From Xanthobacteraceae bacterium (lineage in GTDB: Bacteria > Pseudomonadota > Alphaproteobacteria > Rhizobiales > Xanthobacteraceae), in assembly GCA_004297465.1 (NCBI GenBank), contig SCUB01000010.1:186001-250000 (forward strand): a stretch of 64,000 bases of DNA. The letters run 5' to 3'. The first letter of the stretch is position 1; each line of letters opens with the position of its first letter. A program made the position numbers and the translations under genes. The notes beneath the pieces were generated by a model, which was not told the origin of the DNA, made no database searches, and was given only the letters and a program-made list of their open reading frames with translations. Below are positions 48,059 to 56,601 of the stretch, piece by piece.

Positions 48059-48399
48059 GGCGCAAGCTCCGGTATCCGGTGCGAGCCGTCGGCGAGAAGC
48101 GGCAGGTCGATGACCGCCACGACCGCGCCGAGATCGAGTTCGCCGTAAAGATGGGGAAACAACTCGCCGCCGCGCGAGGCTTCCCAGCGCAGCGCGTTGC
48201 CCAAGCTGCCGCCGTCCACCGCCACCAGGAACAGCGCCGCCTGCCCGGCGAAATGCCGCCGGGCGGTCTCGGCCACCTGGGCCGCGGTGGAGAAATGGAT
48301 GTAGCCGTCGCGCCGGTCGTCGCCGCTGCCCCGGAACATTCCGAGCCGCTCGGCCTCGCGCCACAGCGGAGCGGGACAAATCTTGTAAATGATGGGCAC
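48055..48399 (-). CDS. DUF952 protein
   Basis: 114 residues. Opens with PIIYKICPAPLWREAERLGM and has DGYIHFSTAAQVAETARRHF and FPHLYGELDLGAVVAV, the DUF952 signatures. The start is taken as GTG 48399, because family members begin two or three residues before IYK. Coupled to pyrD by an ATGA overlap, a pair widely conserved in alphaproteobacteria. Function unknown. Confidence 0.88.
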   Translation of the reverse strand: MPIIYKICPAPLWREAERLGMFRGSGDDRRDGYIHFSTAAQVAETARRHFAGQAALFLVAVDGGSLGNALRWEASRGGELFPHLYGELDLGAVVAVIDLPLLADGSHRIPELAP

Positions 48400-48611
48400 G
48401 CCTGACCGCTGCTTTTGAGTTGGTTTTCGGGTCGCTCGGAGGGAATCCGGGCCCAACGGTATCGGGGCCTCCGCCGCGGTTCAAGGTGAGTGAAATCGGC
48501 AATTGTCGGGAGGCCACCGGACAGGTTATAATTCCTAACTGACGGATAAAATTCACGCCCCGCCCCTGCGCGACCTGGCGCGCGCGCCCCGGGGAACCGG
48601 ACAGGCTGCCC

Positions 48612-49241
48612 ATGCTGACCCATAGCCAAATCTGGATGGCTCTGGACCGCCTCGCGGGCCGCGCCGGCCTGTCGCCGTCGGGTCTGGCGCGCAAGGCCGG
48701 CCTCGATCCGACCACGTTCAACAAGTCCAAGCGGATCACCCCGGACGGCCGCGAGCGCTGGCCCTCGACCGAATCGGTCGCCAAGGCGCTGGCCGCCACC
48801 GGCGCCAGCATCGACGCGCTGGTGGAGCTAATCCATGAATCGGGCCGCAACGCCGTGCAGGCGGTGCCGCTGCTGGGTTTCGCCGAGGCCGGCACCGGCG
48901 GCTATTTCGACGACGGCGGGTTTCCGGTCGGCAAGGGCTGGGACGAGGTGGCGTTTCCCGCCGTGACCGACGAGCACGCCTATGCGCTGGAGATTTCCGG
49001 CGACTCCATGAAGCCGGCCTACCGCGACGGCGACGTCATCATCGTCTCGCCCGGCACGCCGATCCGTCGCGGCGACCGCGTGGTGTGCAAGACCCGCGAT
49101 GGCGAGGTGATGGTCAAGGAACTCAAGCGCCGCACCGCCAAGGTGATCGAGCTGCAGTCGCTCAACCCGGCGCACGCCGACCGCACGCTGGCGGTCGACG
49201 AGGTCGACTGGATCGCCCGCATCGTGTGGGCGAGCCAGTGA
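48612..49241 (+). CDS. S24/LexA-like transcriptional regulator
   Basis: 209 residues. N-terminal helix-turn-helix (GLSPSGLARKAGLDPTTFNKSKR) and a C-terminal S24 peptidase domain with the Ser nucleophile in ALEISGDSMKPAYRDGDVII and general-base Lys in RVVCKTRDGEVMVKEL. An Ala-Gly-like self-cleavage region lies near FAEAGTGGYF. This is the phage-repressor-like family common in alphaproteobacterial chromosomes. Its stop overlaps the start of a much more AT-rich gene (TGATG). Target promoters unknown. Confidence 0.9.
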   Translation: MLTHSQIWMALDRLAGRAGLSPSGLARKAGLDPTTFNKSKRITPDGRERWPSTESVAKALAATGASIDALVELIHESGRNAVQAVPLLGFAEAGTGGYFDDGGFPVGKGWDEVAFPAVTDEHAYALEISGDSMKPAYRDGDVIIVSPGTPIRRGDRVVCKTRDGEVMVKELKRRTAKVIELQSLNPAHADRTLAVDEVDWIARIVWASQ

Positions 49242-49636
49242 TGAACACGCCGGGCAATCAAAACGATTGGTCCAAGTGGCACTGGGCAGAAGGTAATAAG
49301 TATGCGCTTGAGGCTCTCAAGACAATGCTTGTTCTCAATAGCGGTGCCGCAATTGCTTTGCTAACGATACTAGGCAGCAAGACGCGCACCAAGCTGGACT
49401 ATTCCGAGACAATTTCCTTTTCACGATCAGCCCTTGTCTCATTTGCATTCGGCGCATTTATGATTGTTCTCGCATTTACATCTGCGTATTTCACTCAACT
49501 CTACTATGGGAATGGAAACCAAGCGTTTGCATGGCGCTGCCACTACGCAACTTATGCCTTTCTGATCGCATCCATACTTGGCTTTATTTTTGGTCTTTGT
49601 TTCTTCTGGCAAGCAATCACCGCATATTTGTTGTAA
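49241..49636 (+). CDS. AT-rich small membrane protein coupled to the S24 regulator
   Basis: 131 residues with three hydrophobic segments: ALKTMLVLNSGAAIALLTIL, ALVSFAFGAFMIVLAFTSAY and YAFLIASILGFIFGLCFFWQ. The first part (WHWAEGNKYALEALKTMLVL) resembles small membrane proteins of unknown function seen on mobile DNA. Codons are AT-ended (GCAATTGCTTTGCTAACG), unlike all neighbours, so it was probably acquired. Its ATG overlaps the regulator stop. It converges on lysK with four bases between. No function assigned. Confidence 0.75.
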   Translation: MNTPGNQNDWSKWHWAEGNKYALEALKTMLVLNSGAAIALLTILGSKTRTKLDYSETISFSRSALVSFAFGAFMIVLAFTSAYFTQLYYGNGNQAFAWRCHYATYAFLIASILGFIFGLCFFWQAITAYLL

Positions 49637-49640
49637 CGCC

Positions 49641-51278
49641 TCACGTCGAGCGCGCCAGCGCGCCGTCGATCATCGCCATGGTGTTGGCAAGGCCGTAGAC
49701 GGCGACGAACGAGCCGAAGCGCGGACCTTTTTCCTGCCCCAGCAGCACCTGGTAGAGCATGTTGAACCATTCCAGCGACACGCCCGGCCTGCCGTCCCTG
49801 GCCTTCTTGGTGTCGAGGAACGGCTCGCGACGGCCGATCTCGTAGACCACGTTCTGGATGTCCTCGGCGCTGGCGTCGGCCGGCAGCTGCGACAGCGCCT
49901 CGCGCAGGTCCTGCAGCGCCACGCGCTCGGCCTCGTCCGGCTCGCGGAACTTCTTTTCCGGCAGCACGAAGTCGCGGAAATAGTTGAGCGCGTAGCCGAC
50001 CAGCGCGTCGAGCTTGGGATGGCTCCGCGGCGTCACGCCGGGGCGGTAGCGGCCGATGAAGCCCCACAGCGTTTCGGCGTTCTCCGCGTTCGACGACGAC
50101 ACCAGCGTCAGCAGCATCTGGAACGTCACCGGCATGTCGGCTTCGGGCGGCGCGCCGCAATGGACGTGCCAGACCGGATTGGTCAGGCGCTGCTTCATGT
50201 CCTGGCGCGCATAGCCTTCGAGGAACTGCTGGTAGTCGTCGACGTTGCGCGGGATGACGTCGAAATAAAGCCGCTTGGCCGCCTTGGGGTCGCGGTACAT
50301 GAACAGCGACAGCGATTCCGGCGAGGCGTAGCGCAGCCATTCCTCGATGGTCAGGCCGTTGCCCTTCGACTTGGAGATCTTCTGGCCCTTCTCGTCGAGG
50401 AACAGTTCGTAGTTGAAGCCCTCGGGCGCGGTGCCGCCGAGCGCGCGGCAGATGCTGCCGGAGAGCTTGACCGAATCGATCAGGTCCTTGCCCGCCATCT
50501 CGTAATCGACATCGAGCGCATACCAGCGCATCGCCCAGTCCGGCTTCCATTGCAGCTTGCACTTGCCCCCGGTGACCGGCACCGTGACGCGCTCGGCGGT
50601 TTCCGGATCGTCGTAGGAGATGGTGCCGGCGCGAGCGTCGCGCGCCACGATCGGCACCTGCAGCACCATGCCGGTGCGCGGGCAGATCGGCAGGAACGGC
50701 GAATAGCTCTGCGCGCGCTCGGTGCGCAGGCTTGGCAGCATGATCGCCATCACGTCGTCGAAGCGCTCCAGCACGCGCATCAGCGCGGCGTCGAAGCGGC
50801 CCGAGGTGTAATAGGCGGTGGAGGAGGCGAATTCGTAATCGAACCCGAACGCATCGAGGAATGAGCGCAGCCGCGCGTTGTTGTGCTCGCCGAACGACGG
50901 ATGGGTGCCGAACGGGTCGGGCACCTTGGTCAGCGGCTTGTTGAGGTGCGGCGCGATCAGCTCCTTGTTGGGGATGTTGTCGGGGATCTTGCGCAGGCCG
51001 TCCATGTCGTCGGAGAACGCAATGAGCCGGGTGCGCACCTTGTCGTCGGTCAGCACGCGGAAGGCGTGGCGCACCATGGTGGTGCGCGCCACCTCGCCGA
51101 AGGTGCCGATATGAGGCAGGCCGGAGGGCCCGTAGCCGGTCTCGAACAGCACCTCGTCCTTCGGCTTCTTCTTGAGCCGCGCGACGATCTTGCGCGCTTC
51201 CTCGAACGGCCAGGCGGTGGATTGTTCGGCGAGCGCGCGCAACTCGGCGGTGGCGGGAAGTTCAGCAGCAGACATCAT
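49641..51278 (-). CDS. lysK: Lysyl-tRNA synthetase, class I
   Basis: 545 residues. Charges tRNA-Lys. The class I signatures are the HIGH-like motif in [16 protein letters not shown] and KMSKS-like KISKSKGNG. Class I LysRS is archaeal in origin and replaces the class II enzyme in most alphaproteobacteria. GGAG lies four bases before the first of two ATGs. A solute-binding protein gene lies 36 bases upstream on the same strand. Confidence 0.96.
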   Translation of the reverse strand: MMSAAELPATAELRALAEQSTAWPFEEARKIVARLKKKPKDEVLFETGYGPSGLPHIGTFGEVARTTMVRHAFRVLTDDKVRTRLIAFSDDMDGLRKIPDNIPNKELIAPHLNKPLTKVPDPFGTHPSFGEHNNARLRSFLDAFGFDYEFASSTAYYTSGRFDAALMRVLERFDDVMAIMLPSLRTERAQSYSPFLPICPRTGMVLQVPIVARDARAGTISYDDPETAERVTVPVTGGKCKLQWKPDWAMRWYALDVDYEMAGKDLIDSVKLSGSICRALGGTAPEGFNYELFLDEKGQKISKSKGNGLTIEEWLRYASPESLSLFMYRDPKAAKRLYFDVIPRNVDDYQQFLEGYARQDMKQRLTNPVWHVHCGAPPEADMPVTFQMLLTLVSSSNAENAETLWGFIGRYRPGVTPRSHPKLDALVGYALNYFRDFVLPEKKFREPDEAERVALQDLREALSQLPADASAEDIQNVVYEIGRREPFLDTKKARDGRPGVSLEWFNMLYQVLLGQEKGPRFGSFVAVYGLANTMAMIDGALARST

Positions 51279-51314
51279 GCATCTCCGCGCGGGCGACTGG
51301 GCGCCCGCGTCATT

Positions 51315-52226
51315 TCAGAACGGACTGATGGGAAAGTAGCGCAGCCACAGGTCGGTGTAGCGGCCCTTCTCCCAGACGCGGAACAGCGCCCAGTTGAGCG
51401 ATTGGCGCAACAGGTCGTTGCCTTTCTTGACCGCGATGCCGACGCCTTCGCCGAAATAATGGCTTTCGAGGAACGGCCCGCCGGAAAAGGCGCAGCAGCC
51501 GGCCGAGTCGGTGCCGTTGAGCCAGAACGCCAGCGACACCGCGTCGCCAAAGATGAAATCGACCTCGCCACGGCGCAGCGCCAGCCTCAGCGCCTCGTCG
51601 TTGGCATAGGCCCTGATCTCGGCATCGGTGAACAGCGCCTTGAGATAGGCCTCGTGCGCGGTGCCGCCGACCACGCCGACGCGCTTGGCTTCGAGATATT
51701 CCGGCCGCACCTCCGGCATGGCGCCGTCGTGGCGCGAGGCAAAGCGCGCCGGCGTGCGGTAATAGGGATCGGTGAAGTCGACCCGGGCGCGCAGCTCCGG
51801 CGTCACCGCCACCGAGGCGATGATGGCATCGCCGCGATTGGCCTGCAGCGAGTCGGCCAGCGTCTCGAAGCGCCGCATCTGGATGGTGCAGGTCGCCTTG
51901 ATCTCCTCGCACAGGGCGCGCGCGAGATCGACGTTGAAGCCGGCCGGATTGCCGTCGGCGCCGGTGAAATTGAATGGCGGATAATCGGTTTCGGTCAGGA
52001 AGCGGATCACGGTCAGGCGCGACAGGTCGGGCCGGTCGGGACGGCGGCGCGGATCCCAGAACCCGGGAACCGTCTGGGACGCGCCGGCGGACGCCGTTAC
52101 GCCGTCCGCGGCCTGCGCCCGGAGCGGGCCGGCGTCGAAAGCGGCCACGGCCATGAGCAGCGCCGAGCCGCGCAAGACGCGCAAAATAAAACGCCAATTG
52201 ATCCGGGGAGTGTTGTGTGGTTGCAT
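51315..52226 (-). CDS. Amino-acid ABC transporter substrate-binding protein (SBP_bac_3)
   Basis: 303 residues. Signal peptide (GSALLMAVAAFDAGPLRAQA), then the family 3 fold: VIRFLTETDYPPFNFTGADG, GFNVDLARALCEEIKATCTI, DAIIASVAVTPELRARVDFTD, RVGVVGGTAHEAYLKALFTD and EVDFIFGDAVSLAFWLNG. Binds polar amino acids or opines. No permease or ATPase gene is adjacent, so it is an orphan. Start 52226 (MQPHNTPR). Confidence 0.88.
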   Translation of the reverse strand: MQPHNTPRINWRFILRVLRGSALLMAVAAFDAGPLRAQAADGVTASAGASQTVPGFWDPRRRPDRPDLSRLTVIRFLTETDYPPFNFTGADGNPAGFNVDLARALCEEIKATCTIQMRRFETLADSLQANRGDAIIASVAVTPELRARVDFTDPYYRTPARFASRHDGAMPEVRPEYLEAKRVGVVGGTAHEAYLKALFTDAEIRAYANDEALRLALRRGEVDFIFGDAVSLAFWLNGTDSAGCCAFSGGPFLESHYFGEGVGIAVKKGNDLLRQSLNWALFRVWEKGRYTDLWLRYFPISPF

Positions 52227-52359
52227 TTTCCGGTTCCGCGACGGAGGTCTTATAGACGATCCAGCGCCGGAGGCGAGGGTCATCGTCCTGACGACGGCCC
52301 CCGCACCCACCGGCAGGGACCGTCCGAACAGCGGGCCTCGTGAGCGTTTGCGGGTTTTC

Positions 52360-53213
52360 ATGCGTCTGGGGCGTGAGGCGGACACGGCGGCGGAAGGGGT
52401 CTGGCGGGACCGGCCCGCGCGCGCCCTGTCCGGGATCCTGCTGCCGCCCGAACTCGAATGCCTGCGGCCGGTGTTTGCCGGCCGCATGCTAGCGCTGGCG
52501 CGCGAGCGGGCCGAGGATACCGGCGTCGGCGCCGACCGCGTGCTGATCGGCGCCGGCCTGATCGACGAGGAAGCCTATCTGCGGCGGCTGGCCCACCGGC
52601 TCGGCCTCGCGTTCGAAACCTTCGCCGGAGCCGACGCGGCGACCTGCCCGCTGCCTCCCGAGCGACTGACCGACGCCGCCGCCAGCGGCCTCCTGCCGCT
52701 GCGCTATGGCCCGGAACTGGTCTGGGTGGTGGCGCCGCGCGGCCTCGCCGCCCGGCGGCTCGCCGATCTGATGGCCGCCGCGCCGGAGCTCGCCGGCCGC
52801 CTTCGCCTGACCACCACGCTCCGGATCGACGGGTTCATCCAGACTCTCGGCCGTTCCGCGCTGGCGCGCCGGGCCGCCGACGGGCTGCGCGAGCGCCGCC
52901 CCGACCTCTCGGCCGCACCCGGCCCGCGTCCGCACCGGCGATTTGCCTCGGCGCTGGCCGCGATGCCGCTGATCGGCGCCACGGTGCTGTTTCCCGTCGC
53001 GCTGTTCGAGACGGTGGCCGCCGTGCTGGCGCTGTGGTTCCTCGCCTTCCTCGGCCTGCGCCTGACCGCGAGCCTGGCGGCGCGGCCCTCGCCGGCCCGC
53101 ATGCCGCGCTTGTCCGACGACCGGTTGCCGGTCTACACGGTGATTGCCGCGCTCTATCACGAGGCCAATTCGGTCTCCGGTCTGGTCGAGGCCATCCGCC
53201 GGCTCGACTATCC
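52360..53213 (+). pseudogene. Glycosyltransferase family 2, 5' part, split by transposon
   Basis: N-terminal about 285 residues of a gene interrupted after RLDYP. The part present has a GspE_N/MshEN-like module (RMLALARERAEDTGVGADRV; LAHRLGLAFE), two helices (PLIGATVLFPVALFETVAAV; VLALWFLAFLGLRL) and the start of the GT2 domain (LPVYTVIAALYHEANSVSGL). The frame enters the left inverted repeat and stops 12 residues later at 53250. Joining 52360-53213 to 59542-60655 gives a single 655-residue frame. Start 52360 is the first good ATG; it is divergent from the solute-binding protein gene. Confidence 0.88.
53206..53213. repeat. 8-bp target-site duplication, left copy (outer element)
   Basis: GACTATCC directly precedes the left inverted repeat and recurs at 59534-59541 after the right one. 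Eight-bp duplications are typical of IS1595-family insertions. Confidence 0.95.
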
Positions 53214-53238
53214 CGGTATTATGGCGCAAACGCCACAA
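53214..53238 (+). repeat. Outer element left terminal inverted repeat
   Basis: 25 bp, begins CGGTATTATGGCG. Exact reverse complement of 59509-59533. Confidence 0.95.
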
Positions 53239-53271
53239 GCGGTTGCCTAGGCCATCCCCTATCTTTGCCCC

Positions 53272-53706
53272 ATGGCAGAGATCAGGACAGTGACCACGCT
53301 CAGGACCAAGCGCGATGAAATCATTGCGTCGATTCGGCTGTATGAGCGGCAGCTAGAACAGGCCCGCGCCGATCTGGCCCATATCAACGCCGCCATCCGG
53401 ATATTCGAGGCATCCGGCGATGCCAAGGATATGCCGCGTTATGTGGACGTGCATCGCCTATTTAAGCGCGGCGAACCCATGGAGCTTTGCAAGGCGGCCC
53501 TTGCCGGCGGCCCCAAAACCACCCGCGAATTGGCCCTGTATGTCATGCAGGCCAAGGGCCTTGATACCGACGACAAGGTGCTGGCGAAGGGCATCGGTTC
53601 CCGTCTGATCCATGCCCTGCGGATGCAGGCCAGTCGCGGCAAGATCGTGCAGGATGGCAAATCGCGGGGCGTCAGCGTTTGGCGATCCCAAATAAATAAC
53701 CTATGA
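53272..53706 (+). CDS. Transposon cargo: coiled-coil protein of unknown function
   Basis: 144 residues. N-terminal helix with heptad-like pattern (RDEIIASIRLYERQLEQARA; LAHINAAIRIFEASG), middle segment DVHRLFKRGEPMELCKAALA and a C-terminal part that looks like a small winged-helix (TTRELALYVMQAKGLDTDDK; LIHALRMQASRGKIVQDGKS). It starts 34 bases inside the left end. Proteins of this kind recur as passengers in IS1595-like elements of Rhizobiales, so it may help transposition or regulation. Function unknown. Confidence 0.75.
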   Translation: MAEIRTVTTLRTKRDEIIASIRLYERQLEQARADLAHINAAIRIFEASGDAKDMPRYVDVHRLFKRGEPMELCKAALAGGPKTTRELALYVMQAKGLDTDDKVLAKGIGSRLIHALRMQASRGKIVQDGKSRGVSVWRSQINNL

Positions 53707-53718
53707 CACTGAGATTCC

Positions 53719-53746
53719 TTGACTTTCTTTAAGAAGATCCTAAAAT
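53719..53746 (+). promoter_or_regulatory. Promoter of the Panacea gene with palindrome in spacer
   Basis: TTGACT, 16-bp spacer, TAAAAT: a good sigma-70 promoter 19 bases before the ATG. The spacer holds TTCTT-T-AAGAA (53725-53735), an 11-bp palindrome that could bind an autoregulator. AGGGG (53751-53755) is the ribosome site. Confidence 0.55.
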
Positions 53747-53764
53747 GAATAGGGGATTAATTAT

Positions 53765-54208
53765 ATGGCTGTCCCAGCATTTGCAGCGGCACGTAGGGTT
53801 TGTGAGCGCGGAGAGTGGCGCGTTACAAACCTCTCTTTGCAGAAAATCTTATATCTAGCCCAAATGGTGCACATGGGGACGAATAATGGGTCGCCCCTCA
53901 TCGATGGGCATTTTGAAGCATGGGATTACGGCCCGGTTGAGCCAAATGTGTATCACAAAGTCAAATTCTTTGGGGACCAACCCATCAATGACATCTTTTT
54001 TTCATCGCTCTCTATCACCGGTACGCCAGAAGCATCAACAATAGATAGAGCCTGTGATTATTTGCTAACCAAATCTCCCGGAGAATTGGTTGCGATGACG
54101 CACTGGAATCAAGGCGCATGGGCCAAGAATTATAAGCCTGGAGTGATGGGAATTGTCATCCCAGACAGAGACATCATTGCAGAATATTTTGCCAGAACCT
54201 CCGCCTAA
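53765..54208 (+). CDS. Panacea-domain (DUF4065, SocA/GepA-like) putative antitoxin
   Basis: 147 residues. NLSLQKILYLAQMVHMGTNN followed by PLIDGHFEAWDYGPVEPNVY and a final helix-rich part (GELVAMTHWNQGAWAKNYKP) is the Panacea/DUF4065 signature. Known Panacea proteins are antitoxins that neutralise unrelated toxins encoded next to them, and SocA is a ClpXP adaptor for its toxin. Here the stop lies inside the next gene, which overlaps by 56 bases in another frame and encodes a small membrane protein. AT-rich compared with the chromosome. Antitoxin role is inferred from family and position. Confidence 0.85.
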   Translation: MAVPAFAAARRVCERGEWRVTNLSLQKILYLAQMVHMGTNNGSPLIDGHFEAWDYGPVEPNVYHKVKFFGDQPINDIFFSSLSITGTPEASTIDRACDYLLTKSPGELVAMTHWNQGAWAKNYKPGVMGIVIPDRDIIAEYFARTSA

Positions 54209-54515
54209 TGGTGATTTTGCTAGGCTTGAAAAATCGAATCCTATCGAGCCGATAGATGTAACCGCTGCTGCACTAGCTAGCCAACTTCAGCGCGAACAGG
54301 ATCACCGCAAAACCGAAAGGTTCTTTTGGGTTTTTGCATGCTCAATGATGGGCTATGCCATCCTGGTAAAAATGATGGACAGCAATGCTGCAACAGCAGT
54401 GCTTTCCATTCTTTTGGTAGTGTTTTTATTGGGCGCTGCCGCATGGTTGGGCGTCGACCATGTTGTCATCCTTCTTGAGCGCATTTTCTCGAAATGGGTT
54501 TCGGAAAAGAAATAA
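54153..54515 (+). CDS. Small two-helix membrane protein, candidate toxin of the Panacea pair
   Basis: 120 residues. Hydrophilic N-terminal half (SQLQREQDHRKTERF), then two hydrophobic segments, FFWVFACSMMGYAILVKM and TAVLSILLVVFLLGAAAWLG-VDHVVILL, and a basic tail. It begins inside the Panacea gene. Some Panacea-linked toxins are small membrane proteins that damage the inner membrane, so this is the obvious toxin candidate. There is no clear ribosome site before ATG 54153, so translation may be coupled. No enzymatic motif. Confidence 0.65.
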   Translation: MSSQTETSLQNILPEPPPNGDFARLEKSNPIEPIDVTAAALASQLQREQDHRKTERFFWVFACSMMGYAILVKMMDSNAATAVLSILLVVFLLGAAAWLGVDHVVILLERIFSKWVSEKK

Positions 54516-55502
54516 CTAACGCACCTTTGTGCGCCGTTGCCAGTAACCCGAGAAATCGACGGACGGGCCTTTCTTCAACGCAAGGAAAGCCAAGCGATGG
54601 GTCTGATCGCTGTTAGACACGCGGCGGTTATCCTCACGCCATGACGCCTCTTGGGCATACCGGAGCAAGTAGGTTCCGGCGATGTGGTGATGGTGGCCGA
54701 TTTCGGCCCGGCGCATGCGGCTAAAGAATTCCTCGGCCCAATTCGTGCAAGCGCCATCCGACGAATAGGCTTCCTCATGGTTGATCCGGCGAACCTCAAA
54801 CCGCTTGTCGAGGCCATTCCATGACCCGGCTTCATCGGCGTTGATTGTGGTGCCCTTGGCGATCCGCGCCCGGATGAAGTCCTGTGCATGGCTTTCGGAG
54901 CGGAATACGGCGGGGACCGAATTGCCGTTCCGCTCGCGCAGGATCACCACCACGCGGCGTTTGCCATTCTGATTGCGGAACAGGCGACGGTCGCGCCGGT
55001 TTTCACGGAAATTGGCAGGCTTCACATAGCCGCCGAAATAGCCGCCATCGACTTCCGCCACCTTGCCTTCGCCGCCAATGGTGCGGCCTTTCAATTCCTC
55101 GGCCATGGCTTCGCGCAGCTTGTGCAGGAGCACGAATGCGGCCTTGTAGGACAGCCCCAGATCGCGGCTGAGGGCCAATGCGGACTTGCCCTTCACCTCG
55201 TTGCAGAAGATCGCAATGGCCGCCAGATAGCCCCGCAGCAGCATCTTGTGGGAGGCAAACAGCGTCCCCGACGTAATGCTGAAATCCTTGCGACAGGCCC
55301 GGCAGCGGAAACGCGGGGCACCATTGGGACGGCGGCAGTCATAGGCATCCAGACCGCCACAGTGCGGACAGACCGGCTTGCCGTCCGTCTCCGCCCATCG
55401 GATTTTGGCAAACGTCGCCTCCGCCTCGGCATCCGACAGCCGGAACACCTGAGCGAGGCTCAGGGTCTTTGCTGCTCTGCTGAGAAGGAAGTGTTGGGCC
55501 AC
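54516..55502 (-). CDS. IS1595-family (ISXO2-like) transposase of the outer element
   Basis: 328 residues. Zinc ribbon CPHCGGLDAYDCRRPNG with CRACRKDF, helical LSRDLGLSYKAAFVLLHKLR, then the DDE core: first Asp in KVAEVDGGYFGG, second in TTINADEAGSWNG, and the Asn/Glu region in CTNWAEEFFSRMRRAEIGHH. Presumed to act on the 25-bp outer ends. It is clearly different in sequence from the second transposase. Three 16-bp operators lie upstream, shared with a divergent regulator gene, so transposase levels may be repressed. It converges on the putative toxin gene with no gap. Confidence 0.9.
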   Translation of the reverse strand: MAQHFLLSRAAKTLSLAQVFRLSDAEAEATFAKIRWAETDGKPVCPHCGGLDAYDCRRPNGAPRFRCRACRKDFSITSGTLFASHKMLLRGYLAAIAIFCNEVKGKSALALSRDLGLSYKAAFVLLHKLREAMAEELKGRTIGGEGKVAEVDGGYFGGYVKPANFRENRRDRRLFRNQNGKRRVVVILRERNGNSVPAVFRSESHAQDFIRARIAKGTTINADEAGSWNGLDKRFEVRRINHEEAYSSDGACTNWAEEFFSRMRRAEIGHHHHIAGTYLLRYAQEASWREDNRRVSNSDQTHRLAFLALKKGPSVDFSGYWQRRTKVR

Positions 55503-55511
55503 TTGGATAAC

Positions 55512-55527
55512 CTATCGAACTTGATAG
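55512..55527. promoter_or_regulatory. Operator copy 1 (CTATC...GATAG)
   Basis: CTATCGAACTTGATAG, matching CTATCA-N4-TGATAG with one mismatch, next to the transposase start. Confidence 0.65.
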
Positions 55528-55528
55528 G

Positions 55529-55544
55529 CTATCATAAGTGATAG
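55529..55544. promoter_or_regulatory. Operator copy 2
   Basis: CTATCATAAGTGATAG, six-base arms perfectly paired, 17 bp from copy 1 centre to centre. Confidence 0.7.
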
Positions 55545-55567
55545 GTTGCATCCTTGTCAACAGTAAT

Positions 55568-55583
55568 CTATCATATCTGATAG
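55568..55583. promoter_or_regulatory. Operator copy 3
   Basis: CTATCATATCTGATAG, arms perfectly paired, 24 bases before the start of the DUF6471-like gene. Confidence 0.7.
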
Positions 55584-55607
55584 CTGCCAAATATGACAGG
55601 AGTTGAA

Positions 55608-55847
55608 ATGGTTAAAGCCAAGTCCGAGGCCGAGTGGGCCGAACGGGCCAGCCTTTTCCTTAAGGCCAAGCTCAAGGAATCCGAGGTCACCTATGTTGAA
55701 CTGGCGAAACGGCTCAAGAAGCACGGGTTTGCCGAAACCGAAGCCTCGATCACCAATAAGCTGAAACGCGGGACGTTTTCCGCAACATTCTTCCTTGCGT
55801 GTATTGCAGCGCTGGAACTGGAAGGGATAGCATTGGAGGATATCTAA
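55608..55847 (+). CDS. DUF6471-like small regulator-type protein
   Basis: 79 residues: EWAERASLFLKAKLKESEVT-YVELAKRLKKHGF, then ETEASITNKLKRGTFSATFF, which reads like a Cro/C1-type helix-turn-helix, and FLACIAALELEGIALEDI. This matches the DUF6471 type seen on mobile elements. ATG 55608 is chosen because AGGAG lies five bases upstream; an earlier in-frame ATG at 55593 has none. It is divergent from the transposase with three operators between them, so it is the likely repressor of both. Not proven. Confidence 0.75.
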   Translation: MVKAKSEAEWAERASLFLKAKLKESEVTYVELAKRLKKHGFAETEASITNKLKRGTFSATFFLACIAALELEGIALEDI

Positions 55848-56566
55848 TAGCGGGGGCTGCATTGCGTTGGGAATTGCCGCGAGAATTGCTTTTGGCTTTG
55901 ATATTCGCTCTAGCAATCACTGTCGCCGCTCTGTGGCCTTCAAAATATCCATATGGCCAAGCTCCACAGGTCAATTCTCAGCATCAATCCAAAGATGGCG
56001 TAGGTAGCCAAAGCACTCCCCATGAAGTCCCACCCTCGCCAGTACAGACTACCGGCGAACAGCAAGCAGAGCATGGCGGAAAGGAGACTTCTGATGTCTC
56101 GTTCCTTGGGATCAAGCCTGGTGAGTGGCTGCTTAGCTTGGTCACTTGGATGCTCTGGATTGCTACTGCTCGCCTTGTGAGGGGCGCCGATAAAACTGCT
56201 GAACAACAGTTGCGCGCTTATGTTTCCATCGAAAGCGGAGGTGCCTTTCGCCAAGACAAGGGGATGCGTTTCGAATTTAGGCCAAACGTTATCAACAACG
56301 GTTGTACACCGGCGAGAGATGTCAGAATTGTTTCTAACATAGAAATTGTTCCATCCGTGATACCGGGCAATTTCAATTATGAATTGCCAATTCAAGCTGG
56401 CGGAAGCGTTAGCACCATCGGCCCTAGACAATCTCGTTTTCATTCCGTCGTTCTCGTGCGTAAACTCACAAAGTCCGAATTGCGGCAAGTGGTGAGCGGG
56501 AAGCACGTCTTCCACATTTACGGGACCGTCAAATATCTTGATATTTTCGACAAGCAACGAGTGACC

Positions 56567-56574
56567 AATTTTAG
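56567..56574. repeat. 8-bp target-site duplication, left copy (inner element)
   Basis: AATTTTAG, repeated at 59385-59392. Confidence 0.95.
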
Positions 56575-56597
56575 GGCGATGTTTCACTTGACGTACC
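56575..56597 (+). repeat. Inner element left terminal inverted repeat
   Basis: 23 bp, begins GGCGATGTTTCACTTG. Exact reverse complement of 59362-59384. Confidence 0.95.
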
Positions 56598-56601
56598 AAT
56601 T

